DNA of 64,000 bases, taken from the NCBI RefSeq assembly GCF_000184745.1, contig NC_014931.1, positions 3,844,001 to 3,908,000 of the forward strand, in the 5' to 3' direction. The notes below the pieces were generated by a model, which worked only from the letters and a program-made list of their open reading frames with translations, was not told where the DNA came from and ran no database searches. Every line of letters begins with the position of its first letter. Position 1 is the stretch's first letter. Below are positions 18,319 to 27,772 of this stretch, one piece after another. The stretch is from Variovorax paradoxus EPS. GTDB taxonomy: Bacteria; Pseudomonadota; Gammaproteobacteria; Burkholderiales; Burkholderiaceae_C. The position numbers and the translations under genes are program-made.

Positions 18319-18769
18319 GTCGGCGCGTCGCCTTCAAGGAACCGGGCGGCGGCTCGTTGAGCACCGCCCAGAAGACACCCAGCTCGGCGATGGCCGAGAC
18401 GAACTGGTCGAACGCCACCGGCTTCACCACGTAGGCGTTCACGCCCAGCTCGTAGCTGCGCAGCACGTCCGACTCTTCCTGCGAGGAGGTGAGCATGACC
18501 ACCGGAATGCTGCGTAGCGCCGCGTCGGCACGCACTGCCTGCAGCACCTCCAGGCCGGTCACCTTGGGCAGCTTCAGGTCCAGCAGGATCACGGCCGGGT
18601 TGCCCTCGGAGCGCGCGGCGTGCTCGCCCTCGCGCCGCAGGTAGTCGAGCGCTTGCGCGCCGTCGCGCAGCACGATGACATCGTTCGCGAGCTGGCTGCG
18701 CTCCAGCGCGATGAGGGTGAGTTCCAGGTCTCGCTTGTCGTCCTCGACGAGCAGGATCGGCTTAAGCAT
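18311..18769 (-). CDS. bphR: Phytochrome-associated single-domain response regulator
   Basis: 152 residues from ATG 18769, with GGAGG six bases upstream located inside the phytochrome gene. It is a lone receiver of the Rcp1/BphR type: LVEDDKRDLELTLIALE, phosphoacceptor Asp64 (VILLDLKLPKVTG) and VVKPVAF. There is no output domain, so it must pass phosphate or bind a partner; the adjacent hybrid kinase is the obvious one. It overlaps both neighbours by 8 bases. Confidence 0.88.
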   Translation of the reverse strand: MLKPILLVEDDKRDLELTLIALERSQLANDVIVLRDGAQALDYLRREGEHAARSEGNPAVILLDLKLPKVTGLEVLQAVRADAALRSIPVVMLTSSQEESDVLRSYELGVNAYVVKPVAFDQFVSAIAELGVFWAVLNEPPPGSLKATRRHE

Positions 18770-21026
18770 GTTTTCCTCCGTTGTCTGGCGGCGTGCCCAC
18801 CGCGTGTTCATTGCCCGGTTCCCGGTTCGGCAGGATGAAGCCGAAGGTCGCGCCCTCGCCCATCGCGCCCTTTGCCCAGACCGTCCCGCCGTGGCGCTCG
18901 ACGATCCGCTTCACGTTGGCCAGGCCGATGCCCGTGCCTTCGAATTCCTCGGCCTGGTGCAGCCGCTGGAACACGCCGAACAGCTTGTCGACGTACTTCA
19001 TCTGGAAGCCCACGCCGTTGTCCTCGACCTCCAGCCCGCTGCCCAGGTCGCTGCGGATCGCGCGCACCGCAATGCGCTGCGGATCGCGGGTGCGCGAGTA
19101 CTTCACCGCATTGGCCAGCAGGTTGCGAACGGCCACCTGCAGCAGCAGCGGATCGGCGTAGAGCGTCGGCAGTCCGGGGTCGATTTGCCACTCGATGCGG
19201 CGCGCCGGCTCCAGCCGGGCCAGTTCGCGCACCAGGCCTTCGACCAGCGATTCGGTGTCGACCATGCGCTGCTTCAGCGCGGCGCGGCCCATGCGCGAAA
19301 AATCGAGCAGCGCATCGACCATCTGCCCCGCGAAAGCGGCCGCATCCTTGACGTGGCCCAGGTACCGGTGCGCGCGTTCGCTGAGCTGCTTGCCTTCGGT
19401 CTGCGCGACGAGGTCGACGTAGCCGGCGATGTGCCGCATCGGCGCGCGCAGGTCGTGCGAGACGGTGTACGAAAAGGCTTCGAGCTCCTTGTTGACACGG
19501 CCGAGCTCGGTGGCCACGGCCGCCAGCTCTTCCGCGCGCCGCAGCACCACGCCGATGAGCGCCTGGCGCAGTTCCACCGCAGCGCCCACTTCGGCCGGCG
19601 TCCAGGCCGCCGAGCGGCCGCGCACCTCCTCGACCCAGCTGGAGAAGCTGATGCGCGGGTGGATGCGCCCGCTGGCCGCGGCCTTCGGCTTCTTCGGATC
19701 GCCGGCCCACTGGATCGTCTGCACGATCTCGGGCCGGAACCACAGGATGAGGTGCCGGTGCACCTGCGAGATCGAGATCGCGAGCACGCCGGCCGCCACC
19801 TCGCGGAACTCGTTCGCCGCCGCGAAGTGCGCGGGCAGCTCGCTGCTCTCGTAGACCTCGGTGCCGAGCCCGGCGATCCAGCTCGCCAGCTCCTGCACCT
19901 GCGCGCGCGCGGGCACGTCGCCCACGCTCCAGACTTCGTCGTCCAGCACCACGGCCGCGCCGGTGGCGCGTGCCAGCCGCAGCATGAGCGACGACTCCGC
20001 CACCAGCCGCTGCAGCGTGGCGTCGCTGTCCGCGAGGTGCGAGACGATCTGCAAAGTGAGTTGGCGCAGCTCCAGCCGCTCGGCCACCGCGACGTTGCTC
20101 TCCTTCGACTGGATCTGCAGCGACAGCAGTTGCCCCAGGTGCTCGCACGCCAGGCGGGTGCCGGGGTCCAGAAAGCGCGGCTGGTGGTCGTGGCACGAGA
20201 TCAGTCCCCACAGCCGCCCGTCGATCACGATCGACACCGACATCGACGCGAGCGTGCCCATGTTGCGCATGTACTCGAGGTGGATGGGCGACACGCTGCG
20301 CAACTGGGCCTGCGAGAGGTCGAGGTCGGCCGCGGTGAGCGCCGGATCGGCGGCACGCAGCGGCACCGGCGTGTAGGTGGCGTCGGCGATCAGCCGGAAG
20401 TGGTTGACCAGGTACAGCGCACGCGCCTGCTGCGGAATGTCGGAGGCCGGAAAGCGGTGGCCGGTGTAGCTGTCGTAGCCGGGGTCGGCCTCCTCGGCCA
20501 GCACCTCGCCATGGCCGGCCGCATCGAAGCGGTAGATCAGGCAGCGGCCGAAGCCGGTCAGGCGCTTCATCTCGGCCGCGGTCAATTGCGTGAGCTGCTC
20601 CAGCGTTCCCGCTTCCTGCAGCTTCGGCAGGAAGACGCGCCCGAGCGAGTAGATCGGCGCCTCGTTGCCGGCGGCGGGCAACGCGGCCTCGAACTCGGCG
20701 AAGAGATGGCGGTCGCTGCGGTGCGCGGCCACGTCGAGGGTCTCTCCCGCCACGCGCAGCGCGCCGAGCGACACGGGCGTCGCGCCCGGCTCGAGCGCGG
20801 GCAGCACCAGTCCGCGAAGGACCTGCTGCGCGGCATCGAGCTGGCCGTCGGGCCAGTTGTCGCTCCAGGCGACGAGGTCGAGGGAATCGGGTTCCAGCAC
20901 CAGCATCCGGCCGTGCGGCTGGATCGATCCGGGAACGCGGATGGGCTCGAGGTCGCAGGACGACAGGTCGACCTCGGGCGGCCGCAAGGCGTGGGGGGTG
21001 GGGGTGGTCGCGTGAGGCTGGGGCAC
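18762..21026 (-). CDS. bphP: Bacteriophytochrome histidine kinase
   Basis: 754 residues from GTG 21026. The PAS-GAF-PHY sensor carries the biliverdin cysteine in DLSSCDLEPIRVPGSIQPHG. With this GTG it is Cys24, the position known in Deinococcus BphP, which supports the start. GAF motifs PASDIP and SPIHLEYMRNMG and the PHY-tongue PRISFSSW are present. The kinase has the H-box YTVSHDLRAPMRH (His524) and GTGIGLANVKRIVERHGG. It is a red/far-red photoreceptor using biliverdin made by the adjacent heme oxygenase. It lacks its own clear ribosome site and follows a 22-codon leader frame by 2 bases. Confidence 0.95.
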   Translation of the reverse strand: MPQPHATTPTPHALRPPEVDLSSCDLEPIRVPGSIQPHGRMLVLEPDSLDLVAWSDNWPDGQLDAAQQVLRGLVLPALEPGATPVSLGALRVAGETLDVAAHRSDRHLFAEFEAALPAAGNEAPIYSLGRVFLPKLQEAGTLEQLTQLTAAEMKRLTGFGRCLIYRFDAAGHGEVLAEEADPGYDSYTGHRFPASDIPQQARALYLVNHFRLIADATYTPVPLRAADPALTAADLDLSQAQLRSVSPIHLEYMRNMGTLASMSVSIVIDGRLWGLISCHDHQPRFLDPGTRLACEHLGQLLSLQIQSKESNVAVAERLELRQLTLQIVSHLADSDATLQRLVAESSLMLRLARATGAAVVLDDEVWSVGDVPARAQVQELASWIAGLGTEVYESSELPAHFAAANEFREVAAGVLAISISQVHRHLILWFRPEIVQTIQWAGDPKKPKAAASGRIHPRISFSSWVEEVRGRSAAWTPAEVGAAVELRQALIGVVLRRAEELAAVATELGRVNKELEAFSYTVSHDLRAPMRHIAGYVDLVAQTEGKQLSERAHRYLGHVKDAAAFAGQMVDALLDFSRMGRAALKQRMVDTESLVEGLVRELARLEPARRIEWQIDPGLPTLYADPLLLQVAVRNLLANAVKYSRTRDPQRIAVRAIRSDLGSGLEVEDNGVGFQMKYVDKLFGVFQRLHQAEEFEGTGIGLANVKRIVERHGGTVWAKGAMGEGATFGFILPNREPGNEHAVGTPPDNGGKHA

Positions 21027-21028
21027 GT

Positions 21029-21097
21029 TCAATCGGCGCGTGCGGCGGCGCGCTGGGTCCGGGAAAAGAATCTGAAGAAACGGGTGGCGGGGATCAT
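21029..21097 (-). CDS. Possible 22-residue leader peptide of bphP
   Basis: An ATG at 21097 opens a 22-codon frame reading MIPATRFFRFFSRTQRAAAR plus two residues, ending with TGA two bases before the bphP GTG. AGAGGA lies nine bases upstream of the ATG, whereas the GTG has none. Ribosomes ending here could re-initiate on bphP. It is very short and may be coincidence. Confidence 0.35.
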   Translation of the reverse strand: MIPATRFFRFFSRTQRAAARAD

Positions 21098-21132
21098 GCC
21101 TCGGCGTCCTCTGGGATCTCGTCGGCCGTTTC

Positions 21133-21747
21133 CTACAAGCCCTGCAATCCGAAGCGGGGCATGAGGCTGCGAAAACCCGCGACCGCGCCGCGCCGGGCCG
21201 CGTCGATGGCCGACGGGTCCGCCAGCGCGGCACCGAGCTGGGCGACGAATTCCTTCCATTGCGCCGCGAGCCCGCCGGGCGCATCCACTGGCTGAAAGTA
21301 CCGCAGCGGATGCGGCGCAAGGCGCGCACCGAGCCGCTTGTGCATCGCCATGCCGCCGAGCTGGGAGCCTTCGAGCACATAGGCCAGGCCCCAGGCGAAG
21401 GCAGGATCGCGTACGGATTCCTCGGCCAGCCGGGGGGTCGTGTCCAAACCGTCTCCTTGCTCGCTGGTGTTCGATGCCCCGAGATCGTCGAGATCGAGCG
21501 CCAACGCAGCAAGCCGCCGGTCGGTTCGCCGGGCGATGCGTTCGAGGCCCGGCACGCCGGAAGCTGCGAGCGCGTCGCGCACCGCCTGCAACCAGGGCCG
21601 AAGGGCGCGCAGGTGCCCTGCATAGTCGGCCAGCGATGCATCGTCCCGCGCGATCGGCAGGCGGCTGTCCAGCGCCTCGTGCAGCGCGTGGGTGGCGGTG
21701 CGCAGCGGGCGAAGGACGTCGGCGATATCGGGCGGGTTGGTCGTCAT
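21133..21747 (-). CDS. bphO: Heme oxygenase (biliverdin-producing)
   Basis: 204 residues. LRTATHALHEALDSRLPI holds the proximal-histidine helix of the bacterial heme oxygenase (BphO/HO-like) family. GLAYVLEGSQLGGMAMHKRL is the distal helix with the GS-x-LGG pattern of that family. It opens heme to biliverdin, the phytochrome chromophore, with CO and iron release. It is the first gene of the bphO-bphP-bphR-hybrid kinase operon, 106 bases before bphP. Confidence 0.92.
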   Translation of the reverse strand: MTTNPPDIADVLRPLRTATHALHEALDSRLPIARDDASLADYAGHLRALRPWLQAVRDALAASGVPGLERIARRTDRRLAALALDLDDLGASNTSEQGDGLDTTPRLAEESVRDPAFAWGLAYVLEGSQLGGMAMHKRLGARLAPHPLRYFQPVDAPGGLAAQWKEFVAQLGAALADPSAIDAARRGAVAGFRSLMPRFGLQGL

Positions 21748-21951
21748 GAAGCAGGCGAAACGGCAAGTCGGAGGGACCGAGGCGGGTGCTCGATCCGGGG
21801 TAGACCGAGCCTACGCAAATGCCGCGCGGCGCCGGTGGGCGCGCTTCCCTTTCTCCAGTAGGAAATCCGGCCGGCCCCCACGTAAACTGGCCGCCGCCTC
21901 TGCCTCGCCCTCCTCTTTTTTCATCCGACTTTTCCTGGAAGAACGCACGCC

Positions 21952-22689
21952 ATGACCCAGCCCCAGCCTTCCCCCGCCCTCGTCTCCGCCTTCGCGCCCA
22001 GCGGCACGCTGCGCGCGTCCATCAACCTCGGCAATCCGATCCTTGCCAACAAGGACGCCGCGAGCGGCGAGCCGGTGGGCGTATCGATCGATCTCGCACG
22101 CGAGTTCGCACGGCGGCTCGGCGTGAGTGTCGAACTCGTGGTGTTCGAGAAGGCCGCGGCCTCGGTCGATGCGGTGAAGAACGAGAAGGCCGACATCGGC
22201 TTCTTCGCCGTCGATCCGGCGCGCAGCGAAGGCCTGCGCTTCACCGCGCCCTATGTGCTGATCGAGGGCAGCTACCTCGTGCCCGAATTTTCCGCGCTGA
22301 CCGACAACGCCCAGGTCGATGCGCCGGGCCACCGCATCTCGGTCGGCTCGGGCAGCGCCTACGACCTGTTCCTCACGCGCGAAATCAAGCAGGCCGAGAT
22401 CGTGCGGCTGCAAGGCGCCGGGCCCGCACTGGCGGCGCTGCGCGCGGGCGAAGTCGAAGTGGCGGCCGGCATTCGCCAACTGCTCGAAGGTGAAGCGGCG
22501 CGCGCGCCTGGCGTGCGTGTGCTGCCGGGGCGCTTCATGGTGATCCAGCAAGCCATGGGCACGCCGGCGAGCCGCGGCGCCGAGGCGCAGGCGCTGCTTG
22601 CGGCGTTTGTCGAAGAAATGAAGGCGAGCGGGTTTGTGGCCGATGCGCTCAAGCGCCACCGGATCGAAGGGGCGATCGTCGCGCCTTGA
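21952..22689 (+). CDS. Family-3 solute-binding-like protein without an export signal
   Basis: 245 residues of the SBP_bac_3 (amino-acid-binding) fold: GTLRASINLGNPILANKDAA, GEPVGVSIDLAREFARRLGV, and DIGFFAVDPARSEGLRFTAP. The chain begins directly with MTQPQPSPALVSAFAPSG and the fold starts at about residue 17, so there is no signal peptide or lipobox and no upstream in-frame start that supplies one. It is therefore probably cytoplasmic or exported by a non-standard route. No permease or ATPase is next to it. It may be a repurposed sensor or enzyme (cyclohexadienyl-dehydratase-like proteins share the fold). Confidence 0.75.
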   Translation: MTQPQPSPALVSAFAPSGTLRASINLGNPILANKDAASGEPVGVSIDLAREFARRLGVSVELVVFEKAAASVDAVKNEKADIGFFAVDPARSEGLRFTAPYVLIEGSYLVPEFSALTDNAQVDAPGHRISVGSGSAYDLFLTREIKQAEIVRLQGAGPALAALRAGEVEVAAGIRQLLEGEAARAPGVRVLPGRFMVIQQAMGTPASRGAEAQALLAAFVEEMKASGFVADALKRHRIEGAIVAP

Positions 22690-22745
22690 TTTGCGGGCGA
22701 CTGTCTGTGTTCAGCGGTCGCCTTCAGGCGGGTGCACAGGCCACC

Positions 22746-22950
22746 GGGTACTCCCCTCCGCGAATGTCCCCCGGCTTCGCCTCCTCCTTGATTTCGCTGC
22801 GGGGAGCACCCGATGCCCTGCGCACTTGGACGCGCTGCTGGTGTATCGATGATCAACGACTGCACTGAAAAACGAGCGCGCCGATGGGGTGCCTTGCGCA
22901 GCGAAATAAAGGAGGAGCGAAGCGGGGGACATTCGCGGAGCAAGGTACCC
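22746..22950. repeat. Large imperfect inverted repeat
   Basis: The left arm (22746-22812) and right arm (22887-22950) are near-complementary over about 65 bases. Both hold ctccgcgaatgtcccccg and, after small indels, cctcctt-atttcgctgcg, pointing towards each other around a 75-base centre. It sits in a 318-base gap without genes. It resembles intergenic repeats scattered through Comamonadaceae genomes, or a non-autonomous MITE-like element. No target duplication is obvious. Confidence 0.65.
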
Positions 22951-23007
22951 CGTCGGCGTGATCGCCGCCCTGAACTGAACCGACCCAAACGAACGACCCG
23001 CAAGCCG

Positions 23008-23415
23008 TCAGAGCTTGTACGCTTCCACCGGCCCCTGCGAATAGAACAGGAAGTACCCGGTCTCCGTCTTGAAGCTGTTCTTCTGCCACCCCGGCGGCAC
23101 CTTGAAGATCGCGAGCTGGTCGCTCGACACGCCCACGAACTTCGTGTTCTCGCTGTCGGTGGTGATCCTGGTCCAGCGCTCGCGCGTCACAGGCTGCATC
23201 TGCATCTTGGGTTCGCTCCACTCGGGCGTGCGCACCTTGTCGCGCATGATGTAGCGGTCGCCCTGGCGCTCGATCTTCACGACTTCCTTGAGCGCGCCGT
23301 TCTTCTTGATGGCGTAGACGCCGACCAGTTCGGCTTCGGGTCCGCCGCCCGCGCCGCAGCCGGCCAGCAGCGAGACGCAGGCGCCCGCCACGATGTACTT
23401 GAACAGGTTTTTCAT
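23008..23415 (-). CDS. Small lipoprotein of unknown function
   Basis: 135 residues from ATG 23415 (MKNLFKYIVAGACVSLLAGC), a clear lipoprotein signal with the lipobox cysteine at 20. In-frame starts at 23424 and 23436 are possible, since none has a good ribosome site. The mature part (ELVGVYAIKKNGALKEVVKI) looks like a beta-rich domain and carries no known catalytic motif. It lies downstream of the aminopeptidase in the same direction, 96 bases after its stop. Confidence 0.7.
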   Translation of the reverse strand: MKNLFKYIVAGACVSLLAGCGAGGGPEAELVGVYAIKKNGALKEVVKIERQGDRYIMRDKVRTPEWSEPKMQMQPVTRERWTRITTDSENTKFVGVSSDQLAIFKVPPGWQKNSFKTETGYFLFYSQGPVEAYKL

Positions 23416-23511
23416 GATGGTCATGGTGTGAGGCATGAGCCGCCGGACGCACCCGAAAAGGTGCGCCCGGCGGACTTCACGCGTGGGTCAGATGTGAATC
23501 ACGAGGCTCGG

Positions 23512-25731
23512 TCAGCGCTTGTCGTTCTCGCGCAGCTTCAGGCTGCCCTGGAAGCGCAGTGCGTGCGGGTACTCTTCCTTCTCGCCCGCATCCACCGCCG
23601 CCATCTTCTGCTGGCTCAGGTCCGTCTTGGCGAGCAGCGGCGCCGGCAGGTTCAGCACGCCCTTGATCTGGTCGTACTGCGTCTGCGTGATGCGGCCCAC
23701 TTCCTTCAGGCGGAACGCGTCGCGCTCGATGTTCAGCAAGAGCGGCTTGTTGGCCGCGAAGTTCTGCACCTTGGCCAAGAGGTCGCTCCACGACTGCGCG
23801 CTGTAGTTGCTCACGTAGTAGTCCTGTCCGGTCGGCCCGGCCAGCACCGCCGTGCAACCCTGCAGCTCCAGCTGCACCGCGTTGTTGGACATCACGAAGG
23901 TCTTGCGCTGCTCCATCGAATTGCCATACGCCAGCGTGACGGGAATGGTCCACGTCGAGGCCGGGAACTGGTTCTGGTTGGGGAACGACTCCTGGCTGAT
24001 GTTCACGTAGGTGCGGTCGCCGGCACATTGCGCGTCCACGGTCAGGAGCGGAATCCCCGTCTGGCGGATGAGGCTGTCGCCGATGTCGCTCACCTTCTTG
24101 TCGGTGACCTTCTCCAGCGAACTCCAGAGGCGCGACGGCGTGACGTTGCCGTACGCGTAGTCCTTCAGGTAGATCTGCAGGCCCTTCTGCATCGCCTCTT
24201 CGCCGATGTAGTTCTGGATCGTCTCCAGCACATGGCTGCCCTTGTTGTAGACGAAGATCGACGGGCTGATGAAGCCGAACGAACCCGCGTCGTTCAGGTT
24301 GCGCTGCACCGGCACGGCCGTGTTCTTCAGGTCGGCCACGATCACGTTGTGCTTGTCCAGCACGTAGTCCGAGAAGCTGTAGTACTCGGGGTGGAACTTG
24401 ATGGTGGTGCGCCTTTCGAACCAGCGCGCGAACGATTCGTTGAGCCACACGTTGTCCCACCAGTCGAGCGTGACCAGGTCACCGAACCACTGGTGCGCGA
24501 TCTCGTGCGTCACCACCGTCACCGAGTACAGCGTGGGCTTGTCGCCCGGCTTGGTCAGCACCGAATCGGCGAACTCGAAGATCGAGCCCCAGTTCTCCAT
24601 GCCGCCGAAGCCGGTGTTGGGTTTGTTGTCGTAGCTGTCGTTGGCAGCGACGGTGTCGAACTTCTTGAAGGGCAGCGGGATGCCGGTGTACTTGTAGTAG
24701 TAGTCCATCGACACCTTCGTCCACTCCATCGCGAACTTGGCCCAGTCCGAGCGGCCCGGCGGCGTGAACCAGCGCAGCGGCATGTCGCTGCCATCGAGCG
24801 GGTTCTTGAAGGTGTCGGCCAGGATGTCGAACTTGCCGCCGCCGAAGAAGGTGAGATACATCGGCATCGACGGCGTCTTCTCGAACGACACCTGCTGGTA
24901 GCCGTCGGGCAGCTTCACCGCCGACTTCTGCGCACCGTTCGAGACCGTCTTCCAGTCGCCCGGCACTTCGGCCGAAATCTCGAAGGTGTGGCGGAAGGCC
25001 GGCTCGTCCCAGCCCGGGAACCACTGCCGCGCGTAGTTGGTTTCGCCCTGCGTCACGATGGCATCGCTGCTCACGCCTTCGGGTGTCGAGAGGCCCACCT
25101 TGAAGATGCCGGTGGCGGCCGAGCAGAACGGGTTGCGCGCCATCTCCGCGGGCGGGCAGTACTCCGCATCGGAGAACTGGATCTTGCCGTCCCACTCCAT
25201 GTGCAGCAGGTACTTGCCCTTGGCGATCTGGCCGTCGTTCAAACGCAGCTGCACGAAGTCTCCGAGCGTCTGCGGCGTCGGGATCAGCGGGATCGCCTCA
25301 CCCGGGTTCGACACCTTGCGCAGCGTGGTGCGGCCCTTGGCGAAGTTGAGGTTGTGTGCAGCGACCACGATCGCATCGACGGGCTTGAGCACTTCGATCT
25401 CCACGTCGCCGCGGCCCACGAAAGTCTTGAGCGCCGCATCGGGCCGGAACCACAGCTTGTAGTTGCTCGGCCAGACGGTGTCGGGCAATTCCATCGGCTT
25501 GGCGGACTTGTCGACCGCGGACACGGCAGCCGGTGCCGGCACGCCGTCGTCCGGTGTCTTGCCTGTGCTGTCGGATGCCGGGCCGGAGGTGATCGGGCCC
25601 GACAGGCCGACACCCGAACCGCCACCGAACGAAGGGCTACTGTCTCCGCCGCCGCCGCAAGCCGTGAGAACGGCAAGGGTCACTGCGGTGATGGCAAGAT
25701 GATTCACGAGGGAGTAGTTGAGTTTTTTCAT
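23512..25731 (-). CDS. M1-family aminopeptidase lipoprotein
   Basis: 739 residues from ATG 25731 (AAGG upstream). The N-terminus is a lipoprotein signal (LAVLTACGGGG) followed by a serine/glycine-rich linker to about residue 80. The peptidase has the exopeptidase motif GFGGMENWG and the zinc site HEIAHQW with Glu432 in NES (His409, His413, Glu432). The catalytic tyrosine is probably in FVYNKGSHVL. It trims N-terminal residues from peptides, here anchored to a membrane facing the periplasm or outside. Single gene, with a long non-coding gap upstream. Confidence 0.92.
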   Translation of the reverse strand: MKKLNYSLVNHLAITAVTLAVLTACGGGGDSSPSFGGGSGVGLSGPITSGPASDSTGKTPDDGVPAPAAVSAVDKSAKPMELPDTVWPSNYKLWFRPDAALKTFVGRGDVEIEVLKPVDAIVVAAHNLNFAKGRTTLRKVSNPGEAIPLIPTPQTLGDFVQLRLNDGQIAKGKYLLHMEWDGKIQFSDAEYCPPAEMARNPFCSAATGIFKVGLSTPEGVSSDAIVTQGETNYARQWFPGWDEPAFRHTFEISAEVPGDWKTVSNGAQKSAVKLPDGYQQVSFEKTPSMPMYLTFFGGGKFDILADTFKNPLDGSDMPLRWFTPPGRSDWAKFAMEWTKVSMDYYYKYTGIPLPFKKFDTVAANDSYDNKPNTGFGGMENWGSIFEFADSVLTKPGDKPTLYSVTVVTHEIAHQWFGDLVTLDWWDNVWLNESFARWFERRTTIKFHPEYYSFSDYVLDKHNVIVADLKNTAVPVQRNLNDAGSFGFISPSIFVYNKGSHVLETIQNYIGEEAMQKGLQIYLKDYAYGNVTPSRLWSSLEKVTDKKVSDIGDSLIRQTGIPLLTVDAQCAGDRTYVNISQESFPNQNQFPASTWTIPVTLAYGNSMEQRKTFVMSNNAVQLELQGCTAVLAGPTGQDYYVSNYSAQSWSDLLAKVQNFAANKPLLLNIERDAFRLKEVGRITQTQYDQIKGVLNLPAPLLAKTDLSQQKMAAVDAGEKEEYPHALRFQGSLKLRENDKR

Positions 25732-26418
25732 GATCGCCTTTTGGTAAGGACATTTGCGCTGTCCTTGCATGCATCGGCGGGTAGCCGGTGATGCGCGGAG
25801 ACGCGCGGTGATGGAAGAACGACTGACGCTGCGAACAGGCAGCACCGCACCCTCCCGGCGAACGAGACGTTCGTCAGGACAAGACGGAACCACCGGAATT
25901 TCTTAAGTCGATGTGCTGCGTAAAAACGAATGCACGTGCGACACCAAGCCACGCTGCAAGCTATGCAGGCGGCCCGAGGATGCGGGGGGTGATGGCTTCC
26001 ATTCCCGTCGGATCGCGGGTGGATGGGATGCGGGGGGAGCGGGCCTCGAGGCGGCTGTGTGCCTTAGCGCCCGCGCCTCGGCGCGGCTCGTTCATGCGCA
26101 GCAGGAACGACACGCGTTGTGGTGCTCGTCAGGATCAGAATTCTTGCGGCTCTTGTCGTTGATATCACGCGCATTCCCTCGTCCATTGAATGCGCTCAGT
26201 TGTAGCTGATCGAATGCGACAGCTCAACGACTCGCGGAACTTTTCGCTCTCAAAATGTTCGCGCGCGCTAGGACGAATGGAGTCACCGCATTCAATGCGT
26301 GTCGTGCAATACGAAGTTGGTTTCGCAGATTCGGCACATGCGCGGCGCGCGTACGAAAACTCGTAGCCATCGAGTGTGACGATGCAGCCACACTCCCTGC
26401 CTCAAGGCGATACAGGCG
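25732..26418. other. Intergenic gap without a recognised gene
   Basis: About 690 bases between the aminopeptidase start and the end of the catabolic operon. Short open frames exist on the plus strand but show no ribosome site, no family motif and unusual composition. The left 150 bases should hold the aminopeptidase promoter. No RNA gene or repeat was recognised. Confidence 0.5.
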
Positions 26419-27735
26419 CTACAAAACCTGTGAATGCGCAGCGCTCGAAGCCACGCGCGTGCGTTCGCGCAACCACAGCACGAAGCCGCAGCCGAACACG
26501 ATGACCTGCGTACCTATCAGCAGCGCGAAACCTGCGAAGAAGCCCGATGCGGATGCGGCCGACGCAGTGGCTGCGCCCGATGCCGACGAGCCGTGCGACA
26601 CCGCGCTGATCACGCCGCCCATCAACGCCGGCATGAAGCCCGCCACGAGGCTCCCTGCCCCGTTGGTCACGCCGAAGGCGCTCGCGGTGTGCTCGGGGCG
26701 CGAGCAATATTGAATGGTGCTCGGGATCGCCGGGCTCTGCAGTCCCCAGAAGAAGTTAGCCGCAATGAGGCAGCACGCCGCAGCGTACGGATCGTGCGCG
26801 TTGATGGCCATCAGCACCGACAGCGCCACGCCCACGCTCGCACCCATGAAGATGAAGGGTACGTGCTCGCGTTCGATCTTGTCGATGACGACACCGCTCA
26901 CCAGCACGGCGAGCACCGTCGCGTACTGCGGCAACGAAGCGAGCCAGCCCATCTCGCGCAGCGAGAAGCCGCGCGCTTCGTGCAGGTAGGTCGGCAACCA
27001 GTTGCTGCTGCCCCAGAGATAAGCCAGCGCTGCCGATGTGAGCAAGGTGATGAGGAACAGGTGCCGCGTGTGCAGCGCGCCCTTCACGATCGCACCCACG
27101 CGCGCCATCGCCTCGCGGAGCGACGAAGGCCGCGCAGCGTCTTCCTTGCCGGGCGGCATGCGCACGAAGGCCAGTACCAGCGGAATGCCGAGCGCGATGT
27201 TCATGATGCCCAGCACATGGAACGAGGTGTCCCACTGGAACTGCGCGAGCAGGTAGCCCACCAGCGGATAGCCGACAGCCAGCCCGATGCCCGTGCCCAT
27301 GTTCACCAACGCGTTGGGCTTGCCGTTCTCGTGGCTCTGGAAGTGCGCCTTGATGTACGACGAAGCAAGCGAGAACAGCGGCCCCTCCGACACGCCCAGC
27401 AGCACGCGCGAAGCCAGCAGCAGGCCGTAGCTGTTGAACATCGGCGAGGCCCATGTCACCACGCCCCACAGGATCAATCCGTAGATCAGGCTGCGCCGCA
27501 CCCCGAACAGCGCCGAGCAGAACGGCGTGAGCACGAAGGCCGAGACGCCATAGCCGAGCATGAACGCCGTCGCCAGCAGGCCCTGGCTCACGCGGTCGTT
27601 AGCCGCGAGGCCCACGTGGTCGAGGAACGCGGCGTCGGTGATCAGCACCGCGATGTTGATGCGGTCCACGTACGAGATCGCGACGATGGCGAACAGGGTG
27701 GCGACGCCGTACCAACGAAGGTGTTTGCTCTGCAT
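26419..27735 (-). CDS. MFS transporter (anion:cation symporter type)
   Basis: 438 residues, about twelve membrane segments. ISYVDRINIAVLIT near residue 20 is typical of the ACS family, which imports organic acids such as phthalate, gluconate or aromatic acids. It is the last gene of the 17-gene catabolic operon, 37 bases after the porin gene, so it probably imports the pathway substrate. The substrate is not readable from the sequence. Confidence 0.87.
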   Translation of the reverse strand: MQSKHLRWYGVATLFAIVAISYVDRINIAVLITDAAFLDHVGLAANDRVSQGLLATAFMLGYGVSAFVLTPFCSALFGVRRSLIYGLILWGVVTWASPMFNSYGLLLASRVLLGVSEGPLFSLASSYIKAHFQSHENGKPNALVNMGTGIGLAVGYPLVGYLLAQFQWDTSFHVLGIMNIALGIPLVLAFVRMPPGKEDAARPSSLREAMARVGAIVKGALHTRHLFLITLLTSAALAYLWGSSNWLPTYLHEARGFSLREMGWLASLPQYATVLAVLVSGVVIDKIEREHVPFIFMGASVGVALSVLMAINAHDPYAAACCLIAANFFWGLQSPAIPSTIQYCSRPEHTASAFGVTNGAGSLVAGFMPALMGGVISAVSHGSSASGAATASAASASGFFAGFALLIGTQVIVFGCGFVLWLRERTRVASSAAHSQVL

Positions 27736-27772
27736 GGGTGTGTGTTCGTGTTTGCTGCGACGGTGCGTGCGC

